Below, one piece after another: positions 47,135-59,020 of a stretch of 64,000 nucleotides of DNA (position 1 is the stretch's first letter; the number at the start of each line of letters is the position of its first letter). The notes below the pieces were generated by a model. It did no database searches, had not been told where the DNA came from, and saw nothing but the letters and a program-made list of their open reading frames with translations. The translations under genes were made by a program, and so were the position numbers. The stretch is from Leucocoprinus leucothites (taxonomy: Eukaryota; Basidiomycota; Agaricomycetes; Agaricales; Agaricaceae): NCBI GenBank assembly GCA_013368445.1, contig JAACJO010000021.1, positions 434,001-498,000 on the forward strand, in the 5' to 3' direction.

Positions 47135-48060
47135 TATGCTAGGTCCATCTGGCTTGACATTGTCATTGATGGCAGGGCATGTTGCTGCTGCTGCTGCTAC
47201 CTTTGATCCTGTCACTATTGCTGCCATGCCTTTCATTGGTGCTGCCTCCAAGCTGGCTGTGACTTTATCTCAAGCTTCCACTTTAGACTCTAATGCATAC
47301 ATGACCCCCACCTCTGCTTCTACCACTCCTTCTGCTCCTATACCCAGTTCTACTTCCTCCTTTACTCCTCCTCCTAGGTCTACTATGTTCTCTACTCCTA
47401 TCCTCCACCCTACTACTGTTTCTGTTCCTATCTCTCCTCCCTTCTCCACACCTGTTTCAGGCCATACTACCCTCTCTACCTCCATTTCAGATTCCACTCC
47501 CACCAATCCTAGTATTACCACTATCATTTCCACTACATCAGTTCCTGACATTAGAACTAGTTTAGTGACTGAACTTCAGACACTTCTAGGCTAAATTGGG
47601 TTGTGCAATGTGATCACACTGTCAGCAGCTGAGTCATGGTGGAGCATGAAATTTTATCCAAGCACCTTTCCTGAATCTTCTCATGATTTCTAATGATATC
47701 AATACCTATGACTTGAATCAGTCTATCCTTCTTGTGTGTGGTAAAATTCTTGTTGCTGTGGGGCCCTTCTTGCTCAGCTCTTAGTCTTAGAGCATTTCAT
47801 GGCTAAACTCAATGAACCTACCTAAAAGGGCAATACCCTTCTCTCTACCCAGGAGCTGGATACATTTGTGAAATATATGTATACCAACAAGGCCCATAGA
47901 TCCAAGAAGAACTTTCTGAGTGCTTTTTATATTGCCACTGCTGAAGATCTCATCAGTAAATACCTGAGGGAGAAGACTGTCACTGGCAAGCAACTCAAGG
48001 ATCAATGGAAACTGGTAGGTCTTGATTATTCTCATCAATGTTTAGCACCTGATAAATAAA

Positions 48061-49418
48061 TTATAGTTCATTAAGACTATGGAACTTATTGGTGGCTTCA
48101 TTTAGGGACTGTCATGGATGGATCTATTATATATCTGGGTTGCATCCACTGAACAGGTCATATGACAGATGGAAAAGATGGATGGCATGGATTTTGGATG
48201 CATTTGTACAAGCAAAATCACATAAATTATGTATAAATTTGAAGCTCATGAATATCACATAATTATGGTAATTTTTTGAATGTGAAATAATCAAGCACCT
48301 TGGATCAAATGGGCTCTTTGATAATATGGTTATTTGTATATATTTACAGTAGAATCATTTCCACCACCTACCAACATCTATGATGATTGCATTGTATCTC
48401 ACTCAATTTTGCATCAAATTTCATTAAACTAGGCTCAAAATATTTGCATTTATTAGGGAATCACTTGAGTGCCATATTTGTAGCCTGCAGTAGTTGCAAT
48501 AACCAATACAAATACAAATACACTCCAAGAATTATTAAACACTATCTTCCCCATCTGAGTCTATATTACCAACATACCAGTAGTCTCCATTAGCCTAGGG
48601 AACAGCAGAAAACTGACCAAGATCCCATACATATCTTAGCTTGGAAAGTATTAGAACTCATGTTGTGCTGCATGAAGTTCTTGTCACCAACTAACTGAGA
48701 ATGCTCATTTTGCATCAACTGATGAGGCTGGTAATATTATTAGTACTGTTGATATGGGGAAATATATGATTGACACACCAGGTATACTACAATAATCCAT
48801 GGCCATTCTAGCAACTGACTTCTGAATCAAAGATGAGGTATGCCACCATTTCATGTAGCCACCTGCTGATTTGATATCTGTCAAAGGAATTACTGGTTCA
48901 TTGAGTTATGTCAAGATATGATCAAGATATGATCAGCTGAGTAGGTTGTCATTGCAGCATTGAGTGTGACTTTGAAGCAGTTCTTCTGTTCCTTCTAAAA
49001 CTTATTTAGTCTGAGTGCTAATTTATAGAATAAAAACAAACTATATGCTTCTCCACAGCCTGACTTTTATCCATGTTGTTTGATGCATATAAGTCCTTCC
49101 ATCACTGAACTACCATTTCCTGAATCTTCTTGATATGTTGATGAATAAATTCCATAGTTATTCTAAACCATAGAAGCTTTTGATCAGAACATATAACTTA
49201 GGGACTGTCATAGATATGTAACAACTGGGTATCTGCAGGTAATGATCCATGACAGTGAGATTGGGTCAGATTGGATACCAGTTTGCTGGATACCTGTGGT
49301 AACCTGACAGGGACTGGTTAATATATAGTCTATATATGGGAGTTTTTGAGACTTCAAATCAAATTATTGATGTAAACATGTCAGATAATGAACACAACAC
49401 TGCAATTGAGCTTCTCAC
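48061..49418. other. A+T-rich decayed DNA up to the gypsy element
   Basis: Old repeats with few CpG, including R3 copy b at 49197-49325. No frame is assignable. Confidence 0.45.
49197..49325. repeat. Diverged repeat R3, copy b
   Basis: This is the partner of 40143-40265, ending about 95 bp before the gypsy LTR. Confidence 0.5.
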
Positions 49419-49896
49419 TGAAGAGTAATATACCCTTTTACAACAAAATAAAACTGTGAGCACGACCGATTCCAACAGCCATTGGGCTTCTGGACCGAAG
49501 ACAATGTCCTAGGAGGTGGAACAACAAGAGAATGAGTGGAGATGAGTTTTGGATAAGAGGAAAACTTCGAGATGTAGTAGATAAAGAAATAGATTAGGTT
49601 TTGATTCAGATAAATTTGAGACAAGTTCAGATGATTAGAGACAATTGAGATAGGCAGTAAATTTGATCACATACAACTACAGCTTGTACAGGTTTAAATA
49701 CAACGAGAAATAATAATTTTGAACGAATTTTTTCGAAGTAGAAAGATGAAAAGAAGATAAAAAAGGAAAAGTGAAAGTAAAAGAAAAGAACAATAAAGCG
49801 GCTCGAAATGTACTCGAAACAGGGGCTAAATAAATATGCAATACAAGTACAATATCAAGGCAGTGGACTAGTTAGAGGGAAGAGGAAAAATGGGCA
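49419..49896 (-). repeat. 3' LTR of the gypsy element
   Basis: 478 bp, reading TGCCC...TTCA on the element strand. It differs from the other LTR at a modest number of positions (for example GAGCACGACC against GAGCATGGCT). Confidence 0.85.
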
Positions 49897-50198
49897 TAGG
49901 TTGAGATGGAGAGATATCAGTATAATATTACACAAATCAATTACAAGTACATAATTTAATACAGATTACAGGTACATTATTATGACAACAAGACAACGCA
50001 AGAATGAAAATTTGAACAGAAAATTCAGAAGAGGAAATTTGAAGAAGAGAAGAAATAGAGGTAGGTAGATACCAAATCCAGAAAAGGGGCAGGCAGCTCG
50101 TTGGCAGGCGCTCCGAAATCAACAGTGATCCAAGTGGTTAAGATCACTAGAGATTTGCAAGAGGTTGCCATTTTCATGAGCAACCGAACTCACAATCT

Positions 50199-53100
50199 CT
50201 ACATCTGCTGGGTACATTTCGTACTGACCTCCCAGGCAGTGTACTGACAAAGTTGCAGTGAAATTTTGAGTTGGTGGTGTCTGGAAGGTGTCAAGAAGTG
50301 CAGGAGAGTGGTGGCGCTTGGTGGAGAAAATGCGACATTGGTGGTGAGAGGTGGGGTTGTCTGGGAAGAATGGAATGATTCTGGATCATATGTCATGTCC
50401 TCGAGTGTTTCAGGAATTGCATTGGTGAGTTTGGTGACAGGAATGGCTTGGATATCCCTTGGATAATAGGGAACAAGTCGAAATGCTGCAAAATGAAGCT
50501 TGGAAATTGAACCGTCGAGCTCTGCAAGGATATACGATCCTCCAGTCATTCTCTTGAGTACTACAAGTGGTCCGAAATATCTGGGCTTGGTTTTGCTGCC
50601 TACATTGTGGTCATATCGCGAATTTTGGACTAATACAAGAGAACCTGGTGAGAAGTCAAAATCTCGGATTTTATTTGAATACTTCTCATTGAAATGGCGG
50701 ATAGAGTCATATCGAGCCTTAAGGACAAGTTCCTTGACCCTAGCAAGGTCCTGAGGTTGTTTCTGAAGCTGGATAGCTCGGGTAGTGATGAGGTCGGTAG
50801 TGGAAAGTGGTTTAGTGAGAGAAGGAGCTAGATATGTTGCTTCAGCAGGGTCAAATGGTAAAAGTGGCTCCACACCGTGTGTGATGTAGTAGGGTGAATA
50901 TCCTGTTGATTTTTGAATAGAAATTCGCTCTGCCCAAAAGACTGAAGGTGCCACCATTCCCCAACGATTTTCTTCACCTCCTGCAGCCTTTACCAATGAT
51001 TCCCTAACATCCAGGTGTCTCTGTTCGACTGGACCGTTTGCCCGTGAATTGTAAGGTGAAATGCGAATATGATTGATCTTGTAACACTGGGAGAGGAATT
51101 CGGTCGCTTGGACAAAGGCTGGTCCATTATCCGTCACTATTTCTTCTACAGCACCCCATCTGCAGAGGATATCTTCGAAGATAAAAGCTCCAAGTGTGCA
51201 AGCATTCTCCAAGCGAAGCATGCACCTTTCTGGGTAAGAGGAGAGTGAACAGCGGGCATGGATGATGTAGCAGTATCCATTTGATTTTGGCATGAACATG
51301 GTGTCGATATAGACCTTCTGGAAGAGTGTGAAGGGAATCAGAATGGTTGGGGGAATGTGAAAATTATGGAATAATCATGTTTGACACTCGTGGCATGTCT
51401 TGATAAACCAGCAAACATCCTGCTCGAGTTGTGGCCACCAAAATCACTCCAAAAGTCGAAGTCGAACTGTGAATATACCCTTGTGACCCATCTCATCATG
51501 AGCCTGGTGAATGAGCTCGTAGTGACATTCTTTGGGCATTACCAACTTGTGTTTCATCTTCTGATCCTTCTTCCAAAGCCTGCCATCTCACACAAAAAAT
51601 CCTGACGAAAATAGAATAAACTGTTTGTAGTCGTCATCAGACATATCAGGTGGTTGTTTAGGATTGATTATGAATGCTTCAACTCGTTTGAGCTCGAGAT
51701 CTCCAAGTTCTGCTTTCTCAGAACGAGGAATAGTGGGAGGAGACGATGGGGATGAATTGGAAGTGATGCTTGAAAGGATTTTGACTTGGGGTGAAGAGGA
51801 AGTGGTGGAGGAAGGTGTAAGGTGTCCTAGGGAATATAATCATAATTGGAGTGAGCCATTTTCGTTCAGAATTTCGATAGCGAATGTATTCGAGGCCCAG
51901 GGCCACCAGAAATTGTCTGAGGAAGAGGAAAGAGGTGCGGAGGAATTATGAGAAATTGAATGTGAAAAGCTGAAGGAATTGGCAGAGTCGATCCATTCCT
52001 CATAATTGTCATTGATTTCGGGGTCTTCTGGCGCTCGTGGACGTCGAGATAAACCATCTGGACCGTGCTCCTTCCCTGGAACATGCCTAAGACGAAAATC
52101 GAAGAGTAAAATCGCCGAAATCCAACGATTTATTGAAGTGGAGGGCTGGATATCAGGATTATTGATCATACCCTTGATATACTTCGCATCTACTTCAACC
52201 ACTAAATTCAGCACTCCAATAATCCAAATCCTGACATCCTTCAACGCTCTAAACAGCCCAAATAACTCCAACTTTGCTTGGGAATACCTGGATTCGCGTT
52301 CATTGAGTGTAATCGATCCGAACCTTGAAGGATAGCGCTTGGAGTTGTCTCCTAGTTGTGCAAGGATGTATCCAACAGCGATTTTCGAGGTATCAACACC
52401 TAAAATAACCTCATTAGTGCTGGAATAGTCCAATGATCGAATAGATGCCGAATTTTGAGCTAGCTCCTTCAACTCATCCATAGCAACCTGTTCTTCTTCT
52501 CCAAAGTGAAACTCCACTCCCTTCTTTGTGAGCCTAACCAGTGGTCGAGAAATTGCCGAAAAATTCGGAATAAAAATGCGAATAGTACCAAGAGTGCCAA
52601 GGAAGCCTCACACTTGGGTGAGATCGGAACAGGGAGGCCAATCGACAATTTTTTGCACTCTAGAAGTATCTGGAAGACGACCTTCATAGGTACAAAGGTG
52701 ACCCACAATGACTGCAGAAGGTGTACAGAGGCGAGATTTGGATGCAGAAAATGTGCTGCCAGCATGCTTGATGCATTGAATAATGTGGTTGACATTCTGG
52801 AGATGCTCCCAGACAAAACGACGAATTTTCGGATTTTCAGGAATGGTCTCAAAGCTGTTGCAAGTTTCATATCGAGTTTTTGGTCCCTTGACTGGAACAT
52901 CATCAATGAAAGGTACAGCGATGTCAGGAATTTCGTCTTGAAGTAGAAAGGTGAGATCTCCATGCTGGATCTGCATAGAGTTGGTGTAACCCATAGGAAT
53001 GGATGTGAGACAAAGGGTGCTGAGAGGGGTTTGGAATGTAGTGAGATCACGAGATTCAGGAGTGAGAGTGCACTGATTGAAGCCAAAAAATAAGTCAAAG

Positions 53101-55230
53101 ATGCCATAACAGCCACGACTGCCAAAGGACTTAGCATAAGTTTCAAGAATAGATGGTACTCCAGCATCTTTGATGGTGATAGCATTTAATGGCTGTAAAT
53201 CATGCACGAGTTGGAGTAATTTCCCATCCTTCTTCATGACGCAGAACCACTGGGAGTGATAGGAAGAGCTGGAAGGTTCATAGACACCAGTGGCAATCTT
53301 GGCCTTGATGATGTCAACAACCTTGTGAAAGATGCTGGGGGGAATAGGGATATTGCAAAGCAACCAGGGAATGTGTTTAATAGTGGGAATGATGATGGGA
53401 TCGAAATAGTCACTTGAGAACTTTCCTTTCTCGTCTTCACTCCAAGCGAAGCCAAGTTCCTGCATTCAGATAAGGTGGTGGACTAATTTCTCCTCTTCGG
53501 GCCATAAGAAGCTGTCAGGATATTCATTGATTGCATGTGTTTAAGAGTGTAGCGAGTGCCAGAAGTGAATTTGGGAGAATGTGTAGGAAGTAATGGTATA
53601 GACTCAAGTGGATTGGTGGGTATTCGGCGAATGATCCGGTAATTCTCTGGAAGTGTAGTAGAAACTGGTTTAATTCTGTTGGCAACTTTCTTGTATGCAA
53701 GACTGGAAATTTCGAGTTTGGACTCATTCTGGTTGATTTTGGATAGGCAAATTTTGTATATTGACTGGGGCTTGTGGATGGGAGCAAAGGCTGTGGTGGT
53801 GTAGGCAAGGGGAGAGATCATAGATAGAGATATATGAGTGACGGATATGGAAGGTGATTGACGATGTGATGTGATTGGATGGTGGGAACCAGTTTGTGAT
53901 GTGATATCTCCTCAGTCTTCTTTAACCGAATCATTGATGTTCAAAAACCCGGATTTGACTGGACAGGTACCCGGACTCGAACCGAAGTGGGAATAGTGAT
54001 GGTCTCTTTGGTATTAGGGTCGAAGAGGGTGATATGAGAGTCACTATTGGAGTAATGGTGAGTTTGGGCTTGGGTGAGTGTGAGGAAGGGACGACTAAGG
54101 AGCATTTCATAAGGTGCATGCTTGAAAACTTGGACCTGGAGATAGAAGATACTGCTCCCAATACGAACAGAAAGGTCTTGAAGAAGCCCCAGAGTCAATT
54201 CCTTGGTCGCATTAGCAGATTCCATCATAATACTCTGGTCCCTATGGAGAGGTAAGCCCAATTTCTCCCAGACATCGCGTCGGATCCCAATAACTTGTGA
54301 TCCTTCGTCAAGGATAGCATCAACCGTCACCTTTCCATCGATTTCAAGAGGGATTGTGCGAAGTTCTTCGACAGGATTGGCCACAATGATGGAATAGGGA
54401 GGAGAAGAGAGATGGTGTTGGATAACAGAAGATACTGCAAGATCGGCGTCTTTTCCAGCGTTTTCGAGCAGGGTAGCACCTGCTGGAGGTCCTACAGGCA
54501 CCCTGTGAGTAGTAATCTGCTCTTTGATGTGTCTTCTGACCTCTGGAGCGATTGCATAGAGTTCCCTTTGAGTTAAGGTGACTGGACCATCCAGGCTTCG
54601 TTGTATGACATCCCTAACGGTCTTAGGGTCCTCAATTGGCGCAGCAAATCGATATTGCTGTCCCTGGGTATGCGGGTCGGGTGTAGAAGGCTTTGGAGGC
54701 GCGGAATTCGAAGTGTGAGGCGGTTTGGAAGGTGGGGAAGTGGAGGAAGTAGCTGGAGCATTCTGAGATGGATTAGGAACAGTGGGCATCGATTTTGGCG
54801 TTAGTGGTGCGTTCTTGGCCTTTCCTGCATTACCAGAACGCCTCCTAATCTCATCCTGACGTTTCATAGTGGCTAGAGCGATCGCTTCGAGCCTAGCAAG
54901 CTCTTCTTCATCCTGGGAGATGTGAGAAGTGGAATATGGCATTGAGGAAGTGACAGGAGTATAGGAGGGGCTAGAAGCGATCGATCTCGATGGGTAAACC
55001 TCCAGGATGTTGGCCTGAGCTGGGACACTTGCAGGTGAGCGCGATTTATGCCAATTGTCGATTCTTTCCTTCATATTTCGACCAGGAGCGACCTGAGGCG
55101 ACACTGATGTACCATCAGGCATACAGATACGATTGGAGCTGTCCCGGATGCATAAACCACGACGAAGATAGTCATCAAGGCTTGGGCAACGTTTAAACAT
55201 GTGTTCTGTGCTATGACAGAAGCCACAAGG
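50199..55230 (-). pseudogene. pol: Gypsy polyprotein (zinc knuckle, PR, RT, RNase H, IN), interrupted
   Basis: From 5' to 3' on the minus strand: a CCHC knuckle (CGFCHSTEHMFKRC, about 55190-55230); a retropepsin-like domain with VDAILDEGSQVIGI (about 54300), where DEG stands for the usual DSG/DTG; RT at 53400-52620 with QWFCVMKKDGKLL, FDLFFGFNQ and the catalytic FIDDVPVKGP at about 52900; RNase H at about 52420-51990 with LGVDTSKIAVGY and HVPGKEHGPDGLSRRP; an HHCC zinc domain near 51370-51540 (HQAHDEMGH, CHEC); and integrase to 50199 with YIDTMF, TDNGPAF and NGPVEQRHLD giving D, D and E. Stops interrupt, one of them in TQV-stop-GFLG between RT and RNase H. Confidence 0.85.
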
Positions 55231-56352
55231 CCAGGCTTGTTGTTGCTGCGGTGAGTTTTGTTGGAAAGGAGGCTAATACGATGACTGAGGATTGCTATGA
55301 GCAGGAACATTGAGTTTCCCGGCCAATCGACTCAAAAATGCTTCAGAAGTCAGGATCTGCTCGATAGAAGACATATCAAATGTTTCACGAGGTGATGGAG
55401 TGAAATGAGGGGCAGGAGTGACAGGATAGGTTGGAGGAGGTGATGGAGAGGGTGTAGACAATGTAAGCACGTTTCCTGAGCCAGTTCCATCGAGTAAAAA
55501 TCATGCAGCACCCTCAACATCATCAATATCCCAAGGTTCATCAAGAGCATGCCTCGGATCCTGGATACGAAGCTGGGTGCATAATTGCTGCCTGAAATCG
55601 ATGTGGAATCCACTGAGGAAGAGTTTATTTCATTCTCTTTGCGAAATTAGATTTTGGTTCAACAACTAAGCAGATTGTGTCAAGAACTTGTGATAATACT
55701 CCCCAAACTGGAACCGATCTCGCATGTGTTTGGCTGCATATCTTTCAATGAAGACTTCGAGGTCAGTAACATTATATCTTGCATCATCCTCTGCTCCTGG
55801 GTACATTGCTAATATGTCCTCCTTGAAGTGAATCCAATCAGCACCAGCAGCAGATAGATGGCTGGTCCAAGCATCATAGTCCCGGCTATCAAGATAACGA
55901 AGTGTGTGGATGATTAACTCTCATTGGTTGAGTCCACATTCCCTTCCAAGCATATCTACTTCCTCGAAGAATCTTCGGAGAGATCTGGGATGTCCATCAA
56001 ATTTTGGAGTGTTCCGATCATAACGAGAGGGCATATGACGAGGTGCCGGAGGCTGATAGATGATGAAAGGTTGTTGGTTAGGTGGTAGAGGTGGTTGACT
56101 GTCAGACTGAGCAGAAAATTGGGCCAGTTCAAAGCCAGGAGGAGCCTGACCAGGTGGAAGGGGAAAATGGTGAGTAACATATCTAGGTGGGACTGGTGCT
56201 TGTTCTTGATTATTCAGTGGTTGCAGTGGCTCACCATCAAATCCACCAGGTAGTTGTCTGCCAGCATCAGCCATGAAGGGATCAAGATGAAAGGAAGTAT
56301 TGGTGAGAGTACTGGAGTCAGAAGCAAATGAGAGAAATTCTTTGGCAGTCAC
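55230..56352 (-). pseudogene. gag: Gypsy gag, interrupted
   Basis: The frame starts at 56352 with a Pro/Gln-rich part (PRYVTHHFPLPPGQAPPGFE) and a capsid-like helical part with LAMYPGAEDDARYNVTDLE and FIERYAAKHMRDRF. It runs into the zinc knuckle at 55230. Stops after ECGLNQ and at four or so later positions interrupt an otherwise continuous frame. It packages the element RNA when intact. Confidence 0.75.
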
Positions 56353-56471
56353 AAGGGTGTCGGAAGAGGGGTTATTGGGATTATGTAGTGATAGGGCTAG
56401 TTCCTGGGCAAGGTTATGAGGTATTGTGGACGAAGGTTTCAGTTTTGAAGCCTCTCGCGGTGGGCTCCAGT

Positions 56472-56948
56472 TGAAGAGTAATATACCCTTTTACAACAAA
56501 ATAAAACTGTGAGCATGGCTGATTCCAACAGCCTTGGGCTTCCGGACAGAAGACAATATCCTAGGAGGTGGAACAATGAGAGAACGAGTGGAGATGAGTT
56601 TTGGATAAGAGGAAAACTTCAAGATGTAGTAGATAAAGGAATAGATCAGGTTTTGATTTAGATAAATTTGAGACAAGTTCAGATGATTAGAGACAATTGA
56701 GATAGGCAGTAAATTTGATCACATACAACTACAGCTTGTACAGGTTTAAATACAACGAGAAATAATAATTTTGAACGAATTTTTTCGAAGTAGAAAGATG
56801 AAAAGAAGATAAAAAAGGAAAAGTGAAAGTAAAAGAAAAGAACAATAAAGCGGCTCGAAATGTACTCGAAACAGGGGCTAAATAAATATGTAATACAAGT
56901 ACAATATCAAGGCAGTGGACTAGTTAGAGGGAAGAGGAAAAATGGGCA
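56472..56948 (-). repeat. 5' LTR of the gypsy element
   Basis: 477 bp, colinear with 49419-49896. The outer end (GGGCA on the plus strand) is followed directly by TA and Tc1 copy 2. Confidence 0.85.
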
Positions 56949-56950
56949 TA

Positions 56951-58543
56951 CAGTGGCTCAAAAAACTGTCCCAATGTTTTCGCATTTTGGACATATTTGC
57001 TAATACCAGGGCAGATATATGGCCTAGCATCCTGAAAATATTCACACAGGTACCTTGACATATTGGGAGCATATATTCCCATGATCACATGACCTTGTCC
57101 ATCAATGAATTATTAATGAATTATCGAAAATATCTACTCATTGGGACAGTTTTTTGACCCTCTGTTATCTACCTACTCAATACTTTGTATGACCTCCTCT
57201 TGCCCTGACAACTGCCTCAATCCTTCTGGGCATGGTTTCTATCAGCCTTTGGCACCTTTCTGCTGGATTCTTATTCCACTCCTCTACTAGCCTCTCCCAC
57301 AATTCAAATACTCCCTTAGGTGGTCTTTCATATGCCTTCAGCTGGTCCTTCAGGTAGGTCCAGAGGTGTTCAATGGGATTTAGATCAGGGGATTGTGCAG
57401 GGCATGATAGAACTTGAATGTTGTTGTCCACAAACCATTGTTGTCCCAGTTTTGAGGTGTGTTTTGGGTCATTATCCTGCTGGAATATCCTCTCCTCCTC
57501 CTCCATCTCCAACTTTTCAAAGCTTTCCACCACCCCATTGTCCAAAATCTCGCAGTATTTCACTGCATCCATATTCCCTTGAACCTCAATCAGCTTTCCT
57601 ACCCCATTCCACCCCATACACCCCCACACCATCATGTTACCACCTCCTCCATGTTTGACAGTAGGGAGAGTGGTCCTATCTGACAGTGGTTCCCCCCTCT
57701 CCTTCCAGGTATACACCTTTCCATCTGACCCAATCCTGTTGATCTTTGTTTCATCTGTCCACAACACCCTCTTCCAGTCCTCCACTGTCCAATTCCTATA
57801 TTCATGTGCAGAGTCAAGGCATTCCTCACAATGTTGCTTTTTGAGTAGAGGTCATTTGATCTTGGTTACAGAGCAAAATCCATTATCCTGAAGGGTATTT
57901 CTGACAGTTTGGGGTGTGACAGGGTCAGACAGAGTAGAGTTAATGAAATTTGTAGCCTGGACAGCATTATCTAGCTTTCTAGAGGTTATTTGGTGAATTA
58001 TTGCTTTTTTATCATGAGGAGAAAGCTTGGAAGGACGTCCTCCCTTGTTGTTTTCCTTGTCCCCATCAACTTCTTTATTGATCCTCCCAACAGTAGACTT
58101 GCCTAGACTAGTTTTATGTTCAATATGGCACAAGGAATAGCCATCTTTGAGAAGAGAAGTGACTTGGGAGTATTGGGTAGAGGAGATAGCTTTCATGATG
58201 TAGTGGCAGGAAGAAAGACAGTTGTAGCCATCTCAACATGTCAACCAAGGTCACATGATCTTGTTTACTACTCCCACACCTGCCCTGATGCTCCCCTGGC
58301 ATGTTACAAGATAGATACTGGGAGGCTGACAGGGGGTCAAAAAACTGTCCCAATGAGTAGATATTTTTAATAATTCATTACTAATTCATTGATGGACAAG
58401 GTCATGTGATCATGGGAATATATGCTCCCAATATGTCAAGGTACCTGTGTGAATATTTTCAGGATGCTAGGCCATATATCTGCCCTGGTATTAGCAAATA
58501 TGTCCAAAATGCGAAAACATTGGGACAGTTTTTTGAGCCACTG
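56951..58543 (-). mobile_element. Tc1/mariner (DD34E) element, copy 2
   Basis: 1,593 bp with TA at 56949-56950 and 58544-58545. The ends CAGTGGCTCAAAAAACTG and CAGTTTTTTGAGCCACTG are inverted, and similarity continues for about 215 bp inward on both sides. It sits at the outer edge of the gypsy 5' LTR. Confidence 0.92.
57177..58196 (-). pseudogene. Tc1-type transposase, copy 2 (one internal TGA)
   Basis: The frame of 340 codons starts MKAISSTQYSQVTSLLKDGY. Residues 1-80 form the paired helix-turn-helix (CHIEHKTSLGKSTVGRINKE, GGRPSKLSPHDKKAI). The DDE part follows: VLWTDETKINRIGSDGKVY, QQDNDPKHTSKLGQQW and SPDLNPIEHLWTYLKDQLKA; 34 residues separate the second Asp from the Glu. The frame ends RARGGHTKY. 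The only defect is TGA after VTKIK at 57852-57854, where relatives tend to have a basic residue, so CGA to TGA is likely. Copy 1 shares this stop, so both derive from an already mutated parent or were hit alike. Confidence 0.88.
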
Positions 58544-58545
58544 TA

Positions 58546-59020
58546 CTTCAATTAATGAACCTGAGTATTCTTGAAAGTCTAATAAGAAAAGGGCAATATG
58601 ACTTGTTAGAGTCAAAGGTAGTATGAGGTTCAAGACACAACAATAATACAAGTGAATTCAAGGCAGGGCAAGTAATCACAAGTAGTCCAGGAAACAAAGG
58701 AAAGATTAAACTTGTGTTTAATCTTTGTACAATATAGTCCTTAAATACTAAGAGCCTGTTCAGCAACAGGTGTGAGTCATGTAAGTTCAAAAATACACAT
58801 GCCAACACATCAACAGATACTGTTGGTATCAATCCATATTAAAACTCCGACTTAATCCCTGATATTATATCATGATTGTGATAGCTATTATTGATATCCT
58901 GAGAAGAAAAGATAGTGGCCAGTCCTATATCTTCAGCTGGGGGGAAGTAAGCTTCTAAAATGCATAACCAGGCAATCCCTCTTTTACCCTGGCTATAACA
59001 CTCTTTTTGACCCTCATGAG
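58546..59020. other. A+T-rich spacer between Tc1 copy 2 and the Harbinger relic
   Basis: No frame was recognised. Near 58745 a GAGCCTGTTCAGCAAC word resembles the one at 44530. Confidence 0.4.

Larger units (their letters stand above)
44971..48060 (+). pseudogene. Myb/SANT-like transposon gene relic, split by Tc1 copy 1
   Basis: 44971-45150 reads DTIADHLQQHNTWGTKCQNI then VKCAWVNV, resembling a Myb/SANT-like DNA-binding repeat of the sort found in fungal transposons. After the Tc1 insertion (45568-47134) comes a Ser/Thr/Pro-rich frame to 47594 (STTPSAPIPSSTSSFTPPPR) ending VTELQTLLG, and 47860-48060 (YTNKAHRSKKNFLSAFYIAT). Several stops separate the parts. Assignment of the first part is tentative; that the pieces belong together is inference from their order. 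Confidence 0.35.
49419..56948 (-). mobile_element. Ty3/gypsy LTR retrotransposon
   Basis: A 7.5-kb element is read on the minus strand: 5' LTR, gag with zinc knuckle, protease, RT, RNase H, integrase, 3' LTR. After the 5' LTR comes TGGAGCCCACCGCGAG, a plausible primer-binding site. The Pol order PR-RT-RH-IN is that of Ty3/gypsy. The frame is continuous apart from about ten nonsense codons, several of CGA-to-TGA type, so the copy is dead but not ancient. No clear target-site duplication was seen. Confidence 0.88.

Noticed and set aside
49419..56948. Reading the gypsy element on the plus strand
   Set aside because: All recognisable domains (knuckle, PR, RT, RNase H, IN) and their order are on the minus strand. 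Plus-strand frames are shadows.
57852..57854. Programmed stop-codon readthrough in the Tc1 transposase
   Set aside because: The neighbourhood is rich in CGA-to-TGA changes and no recoding signal was recognised, so simple mutation is preferred.
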